DNA of 64,000 bases. Origin: Leptospira stimsonii. Its GTDB lineage: Bacteria > Spirochaetota > Leptospiria > Leptospirales > Leptospiraceae. The translations under genes were made by a program, and so were the position numbers. Location: the NCBI RefSeq assembly GCF_003545875.1, contig NZ_QHCS01000001.1, positions 434,001 through 498,000 of the forward strand. Direction: 5' to 3'. This document shows, in pieces, positions 10,327 through 19,882 of the stretch. The stretch's first letter is position 1; each line of letters starts with the position of its first letter. The notes under the pieces were generated by a model. The model made no database searches. It saw nothing but the letters and a program-made list of their open reading frames with translations, and was not told the DNA's origin.

Positions 10327-11307
10327 ATGGACGTAGTGATTCTTCTGATACCCGGTGCCCCGGCTTCCGTCATAACTGGCCTATTCGAATTCTTTGAATT
10401 TGCCGGCATTGATCTTGAGAACCGTCGAAAGCCTTCGAAAATCCGCGTTCGCACAGCGGCCATTCAATCCGAACCCGTTCAGCTTCACGGGAAAGTTCAG
10501 ATCAAACCCGACCTCGTTGGTCGATGCGAGAAGGTGGATCTTGTGATCGTGCCTGCAATTGGGTCAAACGTAGTCGGCATCAAAAGAAGATGCGGTCTTG
10601 AGATAGAATGGCTCAAAGAAGTTTCGTCGCAAGGAGTTCGGATCGCGAGTGTTTGCTCAGGAGCGTTTTTACTCGCCTCGACCGGCTTGTTGGAAGGCCG
10701 ATCCGCTACGACTCATTGGCAATTGGCATCTCTCTTTCGAAGAATGTTTCCGAACGTAAATCTTGAAGTGGATAAACTTGTAATCGATCAAGGAAATTTT
10801 TTAACTTCCGGCGGAAGCAACGCATTCTATGATTTAAGTCTTCATGTGTTGGAACAATCTCTGGGAAGAGAAATTGCTCTCAAGTGTGCTAAAAATTTCC
10901 TACTTGATTCTGACCGAATTTCTCAGACACCGTTTATGACTTTTGCGGCTCAGAAACATCACGACGATTTATCCGTTGCAACGGCGCAAGATATATTGGA
11001 GAACGAATTTACAACCGCAATCTCGATGGAAACGCTCGCACAAAGAGTAGGTCTCAGTTCCCGAAGTTTAAAGAGAAGATTCAAACAAGCGACGGGGGAT
11101 CCTCCATCTACTTATTTGCAACGCCTTCGTATCGAATGGGCCCGGCGTCGATTGGAAGAATCAGGCGACTCGATCGAAGAGATCAGCTACGCAGTCGGAT
11201 ACGAGAATGTAGGTTTTTTTAGAGTACTTTTCAAACGATACGTAGGAAGTACGCCATTGGATCATCGAAGACGTCATTCTGTCAAAATACCGGTCGGGCT
11301 TAAATAA
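10327..11307 (+). CDS. GlxA-type transcriptional regulator (DJ-1/PfpI domain plus AraC HTH)
   Basis: The N-terminal half is a DJ-1/PfpI-like domain starting VVILLIPGAPAS, with the nucleophile-elbow-type motif ASVCSGAFLLA and the following TTHW. The C-terminal 110 residues form an AraC-type double helix-turn-helix (MAQRVGLSSRSLKRRFK-like first helix pair, then RLEESGDSIEEISYAVGYENV). GlxA-type regulators bind DNA in response to small ligands. An upstream in-frame ATG at 10255 would add 24 residues; 10327 is preferred because the DJ-1 domain begins right there and 326 residues is the usual length. Neither start has a strong ribosome-binding site. Its 3' end overlaps the convergent gene by 8 bp. 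Confidence 0.85.
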   Translation: MDVVILLIPGAPASVITGLFEFFEFAGIDLENRRKPSKIRVRTAAIQSEPVQLHGKVQIKPDLVGRCEKVDLVIVPAIGSNVVGIKRRCGLEIEWLKEVSSQGVRIASVCSGAFLLASTGLLEGRSATTHWQLASLFRRMFPNVNLEVDKLVIDQGNFLTSGGSNAFYDLSLHVLEQSLGREIALKCAKNFLLDSDRISQTPFMTFAAQKHHDDLSVATAQDILENEFTTAISMETLAQRVGLSSRSLKRRFKQATGDPPSTYLQRLRIEWARRRLEESGDSIEEISYAVGYENVGFFRVLFKRYVGSTPLDHRRRHSVKIPVGLK

Positions 11308-12766
11308 ACTTGCTCATTCTTTCAGTGGCGTAAATGCCTTCTCTCGATTTCAAACTCATGCTGGAAAAGAGAGTTTCGGAATTAATTCCTTCTATGATAT
11401 TCACCGGATAGGTGATTCTCTTATCTTTTTTTGTGTGAATCGGATAAAACCGTTTTTGATCTCGATAAGAATAAGTAGTAAGAACGATCGTTTCCACGTC
11501 GTAAAAGACCGCCTCCAAGTTTCTAAGAAGAGTATTCGTTTTGGAAGTGATGTTTTCGTTGATATCTTCCCAGGCTAAAAGTTCTCCCGAGTTTTCGATA
11601 TTTAGATGAACCAGGATAGGACTTGTATCCGATTTTTTTCCCTTATTCTTTTCCAGAACTTTGCGAGCGACTAGCAAAGCATCGGTATCGTTCCCTCTTC
11701 CGGTTTTAACAAGAATCGCTTTGTTTCTCTGAAGAAGTTCGAATCCGTCACCGTAGCAGATCAATTCTTCCGCGTGATCCAATATTTTCCAGCGCTCCTC
11801 TTCGCTTAACATTTCAACCTTTCTCCTCGTATAAAGAGAATAGGCGATATTCCAAAGAGATTGATACGCTAATGCTGGAATCAGTAGTGGCGGCAGATCC
11901 CTTACAGCAAATAGTTTCTGGATGATCGCATTGAATAAATCCGGTTGAACCAACTTTTGGGAAGCGAAATCGTCCGAAACCACGACCGAGGTTACTTCAC
12001 GAATCAGATACGATTTCATACAAAGTGCCGTTTGGAAATCGTTGAAAAACAAAAGCTCAGGTTCTAAAAATAATTCCTCCGGAGTTTTGAATCCGACGTA
12101 TCTAGCAGTGGATGGATCTTTGAAAGGATATTTTAGAAAAGCCTTATGGAATATTTCGGACGGCGTTTTAAAATCGAAATCTCGGATCATTTCGGAAGTA
12201 TCCAATTTACTTCCGTCTCCAAAGATCAAGGTCTCAGCCATGGAATCCGTATTCGTAATTCCTTCCATAACGTAGATTCTTTCTTTTTGAAAGACTTCTC
12301 TGACCGCGCGCGTTTGTTCCTGGATCGCCTTTCTCGCGGCGCTATCATCGTGGTTATGAGCCGCACAACCCATTCCCGGAAGATCGGACCTGTGCATATA
12401 AGCGATGAACAAAGCCGGTGTATTGGGGGTATTACAAATTGCATCGTTGATCAATCGATCGATCCGATTCCAAAACCAGAAATTATTCAAATTGGTTGCG
12501 ACGATATTTCCGTCCGTTCTACCGAAACGGATGGTCGTGACGGGATAACCTTTTAGTTTGCTTCCGTGAACACGGCCGTCGATACATTTTGTCACAAGAA
12601 CTTTCGGAGCTCGAATACTGAATTCTTGAATGACGTGTTTCATTCTTCGAATGGTTTCCGACTGAAGAATGTTTTCTTCTAAGTATCGATCCAAATACTC
12701 GTGAATATCCTGCACAGTAGCCCCTTTTAAAAATTTCCGGGAAGGTTCCCACTCGATCGAATTCAA
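11300..12766 (-). CDS. Putative beta-class carbonic anhydrase, CsoSCA-like
   Basis: This 488-residue protein has no signal peptide. It contains C61-x-D63-x-R65 (KCIDGRVHGS), the zinc-ligand/catalytic-dyad motif of beta-carbonic anhydrases. The second ligand pair is probably H125 and C134 (MHRSDLPGMGC), an H-x8-C spacing rather than the H-x2-C of ordinary beta enzymes. As I recall, the carboxysomal CsoSCA enzyme uses C173/D175/R177 with H242 and C253, a similar arrangement. Extra His137 and His139 lie close by. The C-terminal half (about 250-488) has no motif I recognise. A carbonic anhydrase role interconverting CO2 and bicarbonate is inferred, not shown. It converges on the GlxA-type gene. 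Confidence 0.65.
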   Translation of the reverse strand: MNSIEWEPSRKFLKGATVQDIHEYLDRYLEENILQSETIRRMKHVIQEFSIRAPKVLVTKCIDGRVHGSKLKGYPVTTIRFGRTDGNIVATNLNNFWFWNRIDRLINDAICNTPNTPALFIAYMHRSDLPGMGCAAHNHDDSAARKAIQEQTRAVREVFQKERIYVMEGITNTDSMAETLIFGDGSKLDTSEMIRDFDFKTPSEIFHKAFLKYPFKDPSTARYVGFKTPEELFLEPELLFFNDFQTALCMKSYLIREVTSVVVSDDFASQKLVQPDLFNAIIQKLFAVRDLPPLLIPALAYQSLWNIAYSLYTRRKVEMLSEEERWKILDHAEELICYGDGFELLQRNKAILVKTGRGNDTDALLVARKVLEKNKGKKSDTSPILVHLNIENSGELLAWEDINENITSKTNTLLRNLEAVFYDVETIVLTTYSYRDQKRFYPIHTKKDKRITYPVNIIEGINSETLFSSMSLKSREGIYATERMSKFI

Positions 12767-13085
12767 AATCGATTGGTATCCAGTGAATGTGGAAATTTCT
12801 TCTCCATTCTAAGCAAGAGAATGGAAATGTAAAATTCATTTAAGAATCTTTTGAAATTAAATCGTAAAAGGAAAACAAACGGTTTCCCTTTTAGATTCGT
12901 AAAATTTTGATCCTTTTCTTCAGTCTGACAAATTTTCACTTTAGGAAAGGAGGATTGGAATGCGCCGAATAAAATCATAACTCGATTTTTTATTCCGAAC
13001 GGTCGTCGAAACGATTTCTTAGTGTAAAAAAAGAATTCTAAATCGCAACTTCCAGTCTAAGGAATGGATTTTAGGAAGGCAAAAA
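12767..13085. other. Intergenic, divergent promoter space
   Basis: This 319-nt AT-rich stretch lies between two divergently transcribed genes. It must hold promoters for both, but I see no convincing -35/-10 pair, repeat or RNA. The plus-strand gene is preceded by an AGGAAGG ribosome-binding site at about 13073-13079. Confidence 0.5.
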
Positions 13086-13796
13086 ATGAAGAGGCTAATT
13101 CTATTCTTAATTTTGAATATATCATTTTCTATTTATGGGGAAACTAAAAAGATGCAATTTTTTGGAACCGCCACAGATTTAGACTCCGGCAAAATTCTCT
13201 ATTACGATCATCATGAAGAATTCTGGGAAAACGGGGAACATTCGTATTCAAAGATTCAATACAAAGATCCACAGGGAAAAGTTTTTGCGAAAAAGAAAAT
13301 CATATTCTCAAAAAATAAAATGATCCCCGATTTTCAATTGGATGACTTGCGGGACGGTTATCTGGAAGGGGGAACGTTATTAAAAGCCGGATCGGCGAAA
13401 TTATTCGCACGGAGATCCTCCGAAAAACCTTTGGAAGAAAAGACGATTGCATTTTCGGAGCCCGCTTCGATGGACGGGGGGTTCGATTATTTTATAAGGG
13501 CTTATTGGGATTCTCTCATCGAAGGAAAGACGATTCGATTTCGTTTTTTAGTTCCCGTGGAAAGGGATACTTTTGCGTTTTCGGTTTCAAAAACGAAAAC
13601 GGGAGAATACAAAGGAAAGCCCGCTCTTTATTTAAGAATGAAAATCGACAACGCGCTTCTTTCCGTTTTTGTAAAGCCGATCGACATGGTCTATGATATA
13701 GAATCGAAAAGGATCATGGAATACAGAGGAACTTCGAACATCAATAACGAACAAGGAAAGAGTCTTAATGTAAAAATCGTGTACGATTTTCGTTAA
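13086..13796 (+). CDS. Hypothetical exported protein
   Basis: This 236-residue protein has an N-terminal signal peptide (MKRLILFLILNISFSIYG, cut around residue 18). The mature part is rich in beta-strand-like alternation and Lys/Glu, including phrases such as RFLVPVERDTFAFSV and GKPALYLRMKIDN. I cannot assign a family; Leptospira genomes carry many such periplasmic proteins. A strong AGGAAGG ribosome-binding site precedes the ATG. The stop overlaps by 4 bp the stop of the convergent GH18-like gene. Confidence 0.75.
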   Translation: MKRLILFLILNISFSIYGETKKMQFFGTATDLDSGKILYYDHHEEFWENGEHSYSKIQYKDPQGKVFAKKKIIFSKNKMIPDFQLDDLRDGYLEGGTLLKAGSAKLFARRSSEKPLEEKTIAFSEPASMDGGFDYFIRAYWDSLIEGKTIRFRFLVPVERDTFAFSVSKTKTGEYKGKPALYLRMKIDNALLSVFVKPIDMVYDIESKRIMEYRGTSNINNEQGKSLNVKIVYDFR

Positions 13797-14722
13797 AACC
13801 CGATTCTCCAAAAAGCGGTTCCTTTGAGTCGATATCGTTCTACCAATTCTTGGAATTGGAATAGAGATTTTTCGTCCGAGATAAATCCGATTCCATCTGA
13901 ATTTTGAAGTTTTATAAATCCGTCGTTTTCGTCCGAAATTCGAAAACGATTTTTATTTTTTAAAAGACTCTTTTGATTGAGAATTTTTACTCTTGCACCT
14001 TGTTTCCAAAAATAACCGTAACGAGGAAGACCCAACCACAACTTCGAAGGAGAAATTTTATCGGATAAAAAGTCCAGATTCTTCTTGGTCCAGGATACGG
14101 AAGTCACCGGTCCCGGTTCGGTTTTGGGAGAATGGAAATCGTAGCTCATGAGAACGAACTCGTCGATAAAATCTGCGTTTAGTAGTTCGGCGTGGATTTT
14201 AGAATTCGAATTGGGGAATTCGATCTGAGGAAACAAGGCTAATGTCAAAACTTTCTCACGAGGAAGTCTCTTTTTCAATTCTTTTAGAAACCTTTTATAA
14301 TTCGATATTTGAGAACTTGAGACGGTTTCGATATCCAATTGCAATCCTGATAAAGTAGGATATTGTTCCATAAAATGAATGAGGCTATCGATTGCGTTCT
14401 GCATTCCGGTTTCCGTTTTCAAAAAATGCCAACCATACGGATTGGCGGAAGTAACCAATGGAATCAAACGAACGTTGTTTTTTCGAGCCGAGGACAAAAA
14501 AGAATTTGGAATCTCAACGGAAGAAAGACTTCCATTCTCCTTGAGATAGAATCCCGTAAAACAAAGAGTATGCGATTTTGTAAAAATTGTTGTCCAATCT
14601 AAAGAAGACTTTTGGTTGATCGATGGATGGATCATATAATTCCAAATCGGCTTCGGATCGTTTGCCAAAAGCGAGGAACTTACGAGTAAGCAGATTAGGG
14701 TAAGAATTCGAAAAAGGATCAC
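13793..14722 (-). CDS. Secreted glycoside hydrolase family 18-like protein
   Basis: The 309-residue protein starts with a signal peptide (FRILTLICLLVSSSLLA). It then has a TIM-barrel sequence typical of GH18-like proteins such as spore YaaH/chitinase-type domains. The active-site strand reads SGLQLDIE: the catalytic Glu and the Asp two before it are present, but the first two Asp of the canonical DGxDxDxE are Ser and Gln. Later barrel strands FVLMSYDFHS and LWLGLPRYGYFW fit the family, as does GTAFWRIGF at the end. Substrate is unknown; muramyl or glucosaminyl linkages are typical for relatives. Activity may be reduced or altered by the motif changes. Confidence 0.75.
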   Translation of the reverse strand: MILFRILTLICLLVSSSLLANDPKPIWNYMIHPSINQKSSLDWTTIFTKSHTLCFTGFYLKENGSLSSVEIPNSFLSSARKNNVRLIPLVTSANPYGWHFLKTETGMQNAIDSLIHFMEQYPTLSGLQLDIETVSSSQISNYKRFLKELKKRLPREKVLTLALFPQIEFPNSNSKIHAELLNADFIDEFVLMSYDFHSPKTEPGPVTSVSWTKKNLDFLSDKISPSKLWLGLPRYGYFWKQGARVKILNQKSLLKNKNRFRISDENDGFIKLQNSDGIGFISDEKSLFQFQELVERYRLKGTAFWRIGF

Positions 14723-14831
14723 GTCTTACGGAATATAATAGGTTTTCATAAATTTCAATCAATCCGGGAACCTTTCGGACCGATTTTTTAATCAGAGATA
14801 AGGACCGGACCTCATCCGGGAGGAAGCGAGT

Positions 14832-15722
14832 GTGGTCATCAAATCAGCATTAGAAGAGGCGATCTACGACGGTCTGGAAAGGCTAGGAATTTTGAATTCC
14901 AGCTCGAGGCCTAAAATCTCTCTCCATTCCTCCAGTCTCAATGAAATCTATCTCGTAAATTCTCCGGCTCATTCTTTCGCTGTAAAAGTGATTCCCAATC
15001 GTGAGATGGCCGAAACGGAAAAAGAATCTCTCGAACAACTGTATCGAGTCGGTGTTCGGGTTCCCGAATGTTACGGAACCGTACAATCCGGAAACACTTG
15101 GTTTCTCGTAATGGATTTTATCGAAGCGGGAACGAGTGCCGGTGCGCGAGAAGATCTAATCCGAAGTCTCAAGTTACTCTATCAAAAAGATTCCAATTCT
15201 TGGGGTTGGAAAAGAAACAATTTTATCGGAACTCTTCCTCAAAAGAATCGATGGTTCTCTAGCTTCGAGGAATTCTACTGGGAATGTCGTTTAACACCGC
15301 AGTTGGAAATGGCGTTCGAACGCAAATTGATGACTCAGAAAGATTTGGATAGTGTAACTCAGATTTTTCGAAAGTTTACTGAAGATTGGTCCCTCAATCG
15401 TTCCCGACCGAGGCTGATTCACGGCGATCTATGGTCCGGTAATATCCTTACCGGAAAAAACGGACATTCTTATCTTATCGATCCTTCGATTTCCTTTTCT
15501 CATCCCGAACAAGATCTCGCGATGTTGAATCTATTCGGAAGTTCTTTGAATTTGGAGGAAATGCAGGAGATTCTTTCCTCCATTGGCGTCGATGATCCTG
15601 GACATTTAAAGGATAGAATTCCTTTTTGGCAGATTTATCCGGTCTTAGTGCATATCAATCTTTTCGGCCCTTCTTATCTTTCCTCGCTCAGACAGATTCT
15701 TCGTTACTACGGCAAAAGTTAA
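14832..15722 (+). CDS. Fructosamine-3-kinase family protein
   Basis: This 296-residue cytoplasmic kinase of the fructosamine/ketosamine kinase family phosphorylates sugar adducts on amines or proteins so that they decompose (deglycation). The family is related to aminoglycoside phosphotransferases. The catalytic loop is LIHGDLWSGNIL and the metal-binding segment YLIDPSISFSHPEQDLAM. The family-typical N-terminal strand SFAVKVIP carries the ATP-binding Lys. The GTG start at 14832 has a GGGAGG site nine nt upstream, so it is preferred. The gene stands as a single unit before an SDR gene. Confidence 0.85.
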   Translation: MVIKSALEEAIYDGLERLGILNSSSRPKISLHSSSLNEIYLVNSPAHSFAVKVIPNREMAETEKESLEQLYRVGVRVPECYGTVQSGNTWFLVMDFIEAGTSAGAREDLIRSLKLLYQKDSNSWGWKRNNFIGTLPQKNRWFSSFEEFYWECRLTPQLEMAFERKLMTQKDLDSVTQIFRKFTEDWSLNRSRPRLIHGDLWSGNILTGKNGHSYLIDPSISFSHPEQDLAMLNLFGSSLNLEEMQEILSSIGVDDPGHLKDRIPFWQIYPVLVHINLFGPSYLSSLRQILRYYGKS

Positions 15723-15783
15723 TTCTAACTTTCGGTCGGGAATTGCTTGATCGATCCGTTTCGAAAAAGAAGATAAGCGGAAC

Positions 15784-16515
15784 ATGAACCTATCTGGAAA
15801 TACGATTTTAATTACGGGCGCCACGTCGGGAATCGGTCTCGAACTTGCAAAGCGATTTGCTACACTTGAGAACACGGTTCTTGCTTTGGGAAGAAACAAA
15901 GAGTCGCTTTCTAAGTTGTCTTCTATTCCCGGAATTCAAACGATACAATGTGATCTGACAAAACCGGCCGATTTCGATAAGCTGATTTCGCTTATCAAAA
16001 AGAAATATTCTTCTCTTAATATGTTGATCAATAATGCCGGCATTCAGTTTAACCCGGATTTTCTAAAAGATTCCGATCAAACGGCGAACATAGAAAAAGA
16101 AATTCAAACCAACTTAACGATTCCGATCCGTTTGATTTCCATCTTAATCCCGATTTTAAAAGTTCATAAGGATTCCGCGATCGTAAACGTGACGTCGGGG
16201 CTTGCGTTGGTTCCCAAAAAATCAGCACCCCTTTATTGCGGCACAAAGGCAGGACTTCATTTGTTTACGGAGGCTCTCCGTTATCAGTTGGAAGAATCGA
16301 ATATCCGAGTCATCGAAATGTTGCCTCCCCAAGTGGACACGCCGATGACGGCAGGTCGTGGAAAGAATAAACTGACGACGAAAGAATTAGCGGATCAATT
16401 TTTTTCGGCTTTGGAAAAGGACAAAGTTTATATCGGAATCGGAGTGGTTCGATATCTACGTTTTCTTCTTCGTATTTTTCCGTCTTTGATCTATAAGGTC
16501 GTAAAAAATGCCTAA
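15784..16515 (+). CDS. Short-chain dehydrogenase/reductase (SDR)
   Basis: This 243-residue Rossmann-fold oxidoreductase has the cofactor motif TGATSGIG at residues about 11-18, NNAG at about 82-85, the catalytic Ser in NVTSG, and the catalytic pair in YCGTK. A hydrophobic, basic C-terminal end (YLRFLLRIFPSLIYKVVKNA) may touch the membrane. The overall look, including MLPPQVDTPMT, matches DltE-like SDRs, a name that does not define a substrate. It starts 61 nt after the fructosamine kinase gene and may be co-transcribed with it. Confidence 0.88.
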   Translation: MNLSGNTILITGATSGIGLELAKRFATLENTVLALGRNKESLSKLSSIPGIQTIQCDLTKPADFDKLISLIKKKYSSLNMLINNAGIQFNPDFLKDSDQTANIEKEIQTNLTIPIRLISILIPILKVHKDSAIVNVTSGLALVPKKSAPLYCGTKAGLHLFTEALRYQLEESNIRVIEMLPPQVDTPMTAGRGKNKLTTKELADQFFSALEKDKVYIGIGVVRYLRFLLRIFPSLIYKVVKNA

Positions 16516-16586
16516 GGGTTTTCATCGGAGCAACGTCGGAAAGAAGTTCTTAATTTTACAATCTCTATAAGGAAAAGGATGCTCTC

Positions 16587-17536
<950 letters not shown>

Positions 17537-17540
<4 letters not shown>

Positions 17541-18619
17541 AACAAATCCTTCAATTAGTGAGCATCCAGCTCAAAGAATTTTATAGGGAACCCGGAATTC
17601 TTTTTTGGGCCTTCGTATTTCCCGTTGCAATGGCCGGGGTACTCGGAATCGCATTTAAGAATCGAGGTTCCGAAGAAGTGAAAATCGCAGTATTAGAGAA
17701 TTCTTATCAACTGGAGGAATTGAAACGAACTCTCGAAGTAGAAGACTCCAAAAAGAGCGAATCGCAATCGACGGATCAAAGTGATTCCTCTCGATCCTTA
17801 CCTTCGCTAAAATTTTTAGTTCTTTCGAAAGAGGAAGCGATACGGGATTTGAAAAGGGGAAAGTTGAATCTGATTTTAGAAAAAACCGCAGACGGTAAGA
17901 TTCATTTTTCATTCGATCCGGAAAACCCGAACGGACAAAGGGATTATCTTTTGATTCTTGCCAAAATTCGTTCCAACCAATCCGAGCTTGCGTTCAAGGT
18001 AGAGAAGTTGGATTCGAAAGGAACGAGATACATTGATTATCTTGTTCCCGGAATGCTTGCAATGGGCGTGATGAATTCCTGTCTTTGGGGAGTCGGATGG
18101 AATCTCATCGAGATGCGAATGAAAAAACTTCTGAGAAGAATGTCCGCTACTCCGATGAATAAACTGTATTTTTTACTTTCCTTCTTTTTTACGAGATTGG
18201 TCGTAACCGCAGTGGAATCCCTGATTCTTTTGAGTTTTACCGCTTTGACGTTTGAAAACGCTTTCGAAGGTTCCGTAGGAGCCGCTATTCTGATTTATCT
18301 TGCCGGAAACTTTTCGTTTTCTTGTATCGGAATGTTTATCGGATCGCGTGCCGCGAGTTCTCAAGTCGGGAACGGTTTGGTGAACGCGGTTACGTTTCCG
18401 ATGATGGTCTTATCCGGAATCTTCTTCTCCTATCAAAATTTTCCGGAAGCAGTTCTACCGTTCATTCGAAATCTACCTCTCACTTTGATGGCGGATTCTT
18501 TGCGCGCGGTTTTTATCGAAGGTGCGGGGATGACGGTAGCGATTCCTGCGGTTGCAGGATTGCTTATCTATGGAATCGTATTTCTTTTTGCGGGGAGTAG
18601 AATTTTTCGCTGGTCTTGA
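17537..18619 (+). CDS. ABC-2 type permease
   Basis: This 360-residue membrane partner of the preceding ATPase has one helix near the N terminus (ILFWAFVFPVAMAGVLGIAF), a large extracytoplasmic domain from about 45 to 165, then five C-terminal helices. The ABC-2 motif region around LPLTLMADSLRAVFIEGAG is present. The extracytoplasmic part includes a Ser-rich stretch (residues about 71-90). ATGA overlap with the ATPase gene implies translational coupling. Confidence 0.9.
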
Positions 18620-18645
18620 ACTAAGCCGAGAAAATAGTTTCAGAG

Positions 18646-19767
18646 ATGATTTCTTCCTCCTTGAGACAAGGCGCTTACACAGCATTTTTAAAACCGTTTT
18701 TTCTTTCTTTAGATCCGGAGACAGCACACGATCTCGCAAAAAATCTACTCGGTGTTAGTCGAAAAATTCCGGGGGTTCTTTCGGTAATCGAATCGATGAC
18801 TTCTTATAAAAGCGATCGATTGAAAACGGAAGTGGCGGGAATTCAGTTCGATAATCCTTTGGGAATGGGCGCCGGGTTTGACAAAACGGGCGAGTTATAT
18901 CCATTCTTAAGTAGAATGGGATTTGGACACGTTGAAGTAGGAACCATTACGGGTCAGGCTCAACCAGGAAATCCTAAACCCAGAATCTTTCGTTATCCTG
19001 AAGACCAAGCGCTTGTCAATCGAATGGGTTTTAATAATCCGGGCGCCGATCTTGCCTTAGAAATTCTTTCCAAACAAACAAAAGGAAAAATTCGAGGAAT
19101 TAACGCGGGTAAAACCAAAATTGTTCCGGAAGAAAAAGCTGTCGAAGACTACGTTTACACTCTGAAACGTTTGGCGCCTTACGCGGATTATATGGTAATC
19201 AACATAAGTTCTCCGAATACACCTGGACTGAGAAACTTTCAAAAGCAGGAGAATTTTGTTTCTTTGATCGAAGGTATTCGGTTCGGACTGGGAAAAGATT
19301 TTAAAATTCCTATCTTTATTAAGTTCGCGCCGGACATGGAAGAACAAGATCTCGAAGCGTTATTGGAAACCTCCCTAAGTTTAAAACTGGACGGAGTCAT
19401 TCTAACCAACACTACGATCGAAAAAACGCTTCTTTCGAAATTTCCGAATGTGGAAAAAGAAGGCGGTCTTTCGGGAAAGCCGCTTCGTAAAAAATCAACC
19501 GATTTCGTTCGCGTTGCATACAATCAACTAAAGGGAAGAATTCCGATTATCGGCGTGGGCGGTATCGATTCCGGCGCCGCCGCACTGGAAAAAATTCTCG
19601 CAGGCGCTGACTTAATTCAGATTTACACCGGTTATATTTATCAAGGTCCATTTCTCCCTTTGCGTATTCTTGAATACTTAGATCAGTTTCTAAAAAAGAA
19701 TCGATACGATTCAATTTCTCAATTGGTGGGAAAAGAAAAAGAAGTTCGTTGGATCCCAAAAGTTTGA
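18646..19767 (+). CDS. pyrD: Dihydroorotate dehydrogenase (quinone), class 2
   Basis: This 373-residue FMN enzyme oxidises dihydroorotate to orotate in pyrimidine synthesis, passing electrons to membrane quinone. It has the N-terminal membrane-association segment typical of class 2 (FLKPFFLSLDPETAHDLAKN). Conserved stretches include GMGAGFDKTGE, VEVGTITGQAQPGNPKPR, NRMGFNN, INISSPNTPGLR with the catalytic Ser, GGLSGKPL, and IGVGGIDSG near the phosphate site. The gene starts 26 nt after the ABC permease, which may be chance operon membership. Confidence 0.95.
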   Translation: MISSSLRQGAYTAFLKPFFLSLDPETAHDLAKNLLGVSRKIPGVLSVIESMTSYKSDRLKTEVAGIQFDNPLGMGAGFDKTGELYPFLSRMGFGHVEVGTITGQAQPGNPKPRIFRYPEDQALVNRMGFNNPGADLALEILSKQTKGKIRGINAGKTKIVPEEKAVEDYVYTLKRLAPYADYMVINISSPNTPGLRNFQKQENFVSLIEGIRFGLGKDFKIPIFIKFAPDMEEQDLEALLETSLSLKLDGVILTNTTIEKTLLSKFPNVEKEGGLSGKPLRKKSTDFVRVAYNQLKGRIPIIGVGGIDSGAAALEKILAGADLIQIYTGYIYQGPFLPLRILEYLDQFLKKNRYDSISQLVGKEKEVRWIPKV

Positions 19768-19882
19768 GCCTTGTTCCTCAAAAAAGAAAATTTCATATTG
19801 GAATCAATCCTACGAAAAGAATTTTATCTTACAGAAATGGAATAGAGTCGCCCTTGAAAAGAAGCATTAGGAAATTAGTGAT

